Positions 6,182 through 7,501 of a DNA stretch of 7,501 nt are shown piece after piece. The position numbers and the translations under genes are program-made. Numbering within the stretch: position 1 is the first letter of the stretch; each line of letters opens with the position of its first letter. The notes below the pieces were generated by a model, which saw only the letters and a program-made list of their open reading frames with translations, made no database searches and was not told the origin of the DNA. Origin of the DNA: DATJAJ01 sp035622335 (GTDB taxonomy: Archaea; Thermoproteota; Nitrososphaeria; Nitrososphaerales; Gagatemarchaeaceae); contig DASPVO010000025.1 of NCBI GenBank assembly GCA_035622335.1, positions 1 to 7,501 of the forward strand, read 5' to 3'.

Positions 6182-7140
6182 TGCCTGACGAGGACGCTAT
6201 CATAAGAAGGATGACCTCGTCATCTGCGAGACTTCCCGGTGGGTATCTCGGCCCCGGAGACGACGTGGCTCTCGTTCCTATCTCTCGAGGGAGAGCAGTC
6301 GTCAAGGTGGACATGCTCGTCGGCAAGACTGACGTACCTAGAGGCATGACCATGAGGCAGGCAGCCAGAAAGGCGGTCGCGATGTGCGTCAGCGACTTCG
6401 CTTCAAAGGGCGTGCGGCCAGACTCCTTCTTGGTGTCTCTCGGGATCCCGAGAGGATCCACCGCGCGTCAGGTGGAAGAGGTTGCTTTGGGGCTCTACGA
6501 CGCCGCCTCTAGATGGAAGTTGAAGCTCTTGGGTGGAGACACGAACGAAGCCGGAGACCTGATTGTGGACTGTGTGATGCTCGGTTCTGCAGACAGGATC
6601 GTTCGGAGAAGCGGTGCAAGACCTGGAGAAGCGGTAGTGACGTCGGGGTTCTTCGGCTACCCGCCATCGGGTTTGAAAATCATGCTAGGGAGTGCCGTAG
6701 CGTCTCAGACCTTCAAGCGAAGGGCTCTCAGGAGCGTGGTTCTCCCCACTCCGAACCTTGAAGTGGGCGTCGCCCTGAAGCCGTTCCTTACGTCGGCTAT
6801 GGACTCGAGCGACGGATTGTCCAAATGCCTGCACACTCTAGCTGAGTGCAGCGAAGTGGGGATTCTGGTAGAAAGGATTCCCATAGGGCCTGGGGTCTCG
6901 GGTTTTGCGAAGGCAAACGGACTGGACGCTGACGAGCTCGTGCTGGCGGGAGGAGAGGAATACGAGATAGTGGGAACCGTGAAGGTGTCCTCGATACAGG
7001 CTGCGCGGGAGGCAGCCCGCAATGCGGGAGGGAACCTGATCGTCATAGGGGAGACGAATGAACTCGCGGGGTCGGTGAGAATCAGAAGAGGCAAGAGGAT
7101 CGTCCCATTGGCGAGACGGGGATGGACGCATCTAGCGTGA
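6178..7140 (+). CDS. thiL: thiamine-monophosphate kinase
   Basis: ThiL phosphorylates thiamine monophosphate with ATP to give thiamine diphosphate, the last step of the cofactor pathway, in the cytosol. The protein has about 320 residues, the usual length. The AIR-synthase-like fold is marked by GPGDDVAL (25-32), the metal-binding Asp45 in KVDML, CVSDFASKGVRP (70-81), GGDTNEAGD (119-127), RRSGARPGE (143-151), MDSSDGL (208-214) and GGEEYE (258-263). Together these distinguish ThiL from PurM and HypE. The frame opens with GTG at 6178 followed at once by ATG at 6181; both overlap the TGA of the mutase gene (6179-6181), indicating translational coupling. GGAG at 6166-6169 gives a spacing of 8 or 11 bases, so either start is possible. 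The 3' end overlaps the convergent mutase by nine bases (7132-7140). Confidence 0.92.
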   Translation: MMPDEDAIIRRMTSSSARLPGGYLGPGDDVALVPISRGRAVVKVDMLVGKTDVPRGMTMRQAARKAVAMCVSDFASKGVRPDSFLVSLGIPRGSTARQVEEVALGLYDAASRWKLKLLGGDTNEAGDLIVDCVMLGSADRIVRRSGARPGEAVVTSGFFGYPPSGLKIMLGSAVASQTFKRRALRSVVLPTPNLEVGVALKPFLTSAMDSSDGLSKCLHTLAECSEVGILVERIPIGPGVSGFAKANGLDADELVLAGGEEYEIVGTVKVSSIQAAREAARNAGGNLIVIGETNELAGSVRIRRGKRIVPLARRGWTHLA

Positions 7141-7501
7141 AGACGCCCTAACGAGCTTGACGTACTTGGCCGAGAGAGCGTCCGCGCCGGCCTGGGTTTC
7201 AGACTCGGTGAAGATCCTGATTATGGGTTCGGTGCCGCTCGGTCTTACGAGGACCCAGCTTCGCTCGTCAGTCCAGACCTTGAGCCCATCAGTCTTCTCC
7301 ACCCGGCCTTTTGACAGTCTTTCCACGGTCTTCATGATGGAGTCTACGCGCTTTGGAGGCACCTCCACCTTGGTCTTGGACTGGAAGAACCTTGGGACGG
7401 AATGAGCTAGACTGCGTGAGAAGGACATGCCCCTGGAGGCCAGGCATTCGAGCATCAGGGCGGTTGTCATGGCCCCGTCGCGGACTGAGATGTGCGGGGA
7501 A
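7132..7501 (-). CDS. second phosphohexomutase, 5' end outside the window (C-terminal 122 residues)
   Basis: This is the C-terminal part of another alpha-D-phosphohexomutase, probably archaeal GlmM or a phosphomannomutase/phosphoglucomutase. The frame stays open to the window edge at 7501, reading HISVRDGAMTTALMLECLA across 7445-7495. Such an RDGxMTALxxLE segment is internal in this family, so the ATG at 7468-7470 is not the start. The phosphate-binding loop is canonical RPSGTEP, preceded by DGLKVW and SWVLV. The catalytic Ser, Mg and sugar loops would lie beyond the window. It differs clearly from the mutase at 4883 in this region (RPSGTEP against RPSGTEN), so they are paralogues of different age or specificity rather than a recent duplication. 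The TAG stop lies at 7132-7134, inside the end of thiL. Confidence 0.9.
   Translation of the reverse strand, partial: SPHISVRDGAMTTALMLECLASRGMSFSRSLAHSVPRFFQSKTKVEVPPKRVDSIMKTVERLSKGRVEKTDGLKVWTDERSWVLVRPSGTEPIIRIFTESETQAGADALSAKYVKLVRASSR

Noticed and set aside
1..7501. Search for CRISPR repeats, insertion-sequence ends, tRNA or rRNA genes, and defence or secondary-metabolite clusters.
   Set aside because: No repeat arrays, transposase-like frames, cloverleaf-like sequences or defence domains are visible. The window reads as ordinary chromosomal housekeeping DNA.

Overview
This GC-rich window is chromosomal DNA from an archaeon. The evidence is the gene set: two DUF131 membrane proteins, a short archaeal-form class II fumarase, an archaeal-style ThiL and two archaeal-type phosphohexomutases. 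The promoters agree: AT-rich TATA-like boxes lie about 25-30 bases before start codons with little or no leader, and Shine-Dalgarno sites are mostly absent. From memory, the fumarase and the Fe-S carrier resemble proteins of Thermoproteota (Sulfolobales and Thaumarchaeota-like lineages). A GC-rich, peptide- or amino-acid-using relative of Nitrososphaeria is a reasonable guess, but it is not proven here.

Layout. At 25-1626 (minus) is an APC-family amino-acid permease with its own strong TATA box and an upstream dyad. At 1703-1870 (minus) is a 55-residue zinc-ribbon protein, divergent from a tandem pair of DUF131 membrane proteins (1937-2167 and 2164-2427, plus). An A-type Fe-S carrier (2454-2801) follows; its TATA box overlaps the stop codon of the second DUF131 gene. 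Next is fumarase (2885-4210). It ends six bases from the stop of a convergent unidentified gene (4217-4759, minus), which has a zincin-like motif lacking the catalytic glutamate. A 123-base divergent intergenic region with paired GTTAAC sites separates that gene from a mutase-thiL operon (4883-6181 and 6178-7140, plus). The window ends inside a second phosphohexomutase on the minus strand (7132-7501), whose 3' end overlaps thiL by nine bases.

How the genes relate. Most are housekeeping: amino-acid uptake, Fe-S cluster delivery, the TCA cycle (fumarate/malate), hexosamine or hexose phosphate isomerisation, and thiamine diphosphate synthesis. There is no sign of mobile elements, CRISPR, RNA genes or a defence system. 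I see no convincing novel multi-gene system. The items most worth checking are the degenerate zincin-like protein, the small zinc-ribbon protein, the paired mutases around thiL, the tandem DUF131 genes, and two operator-like repeats in promoter regions.
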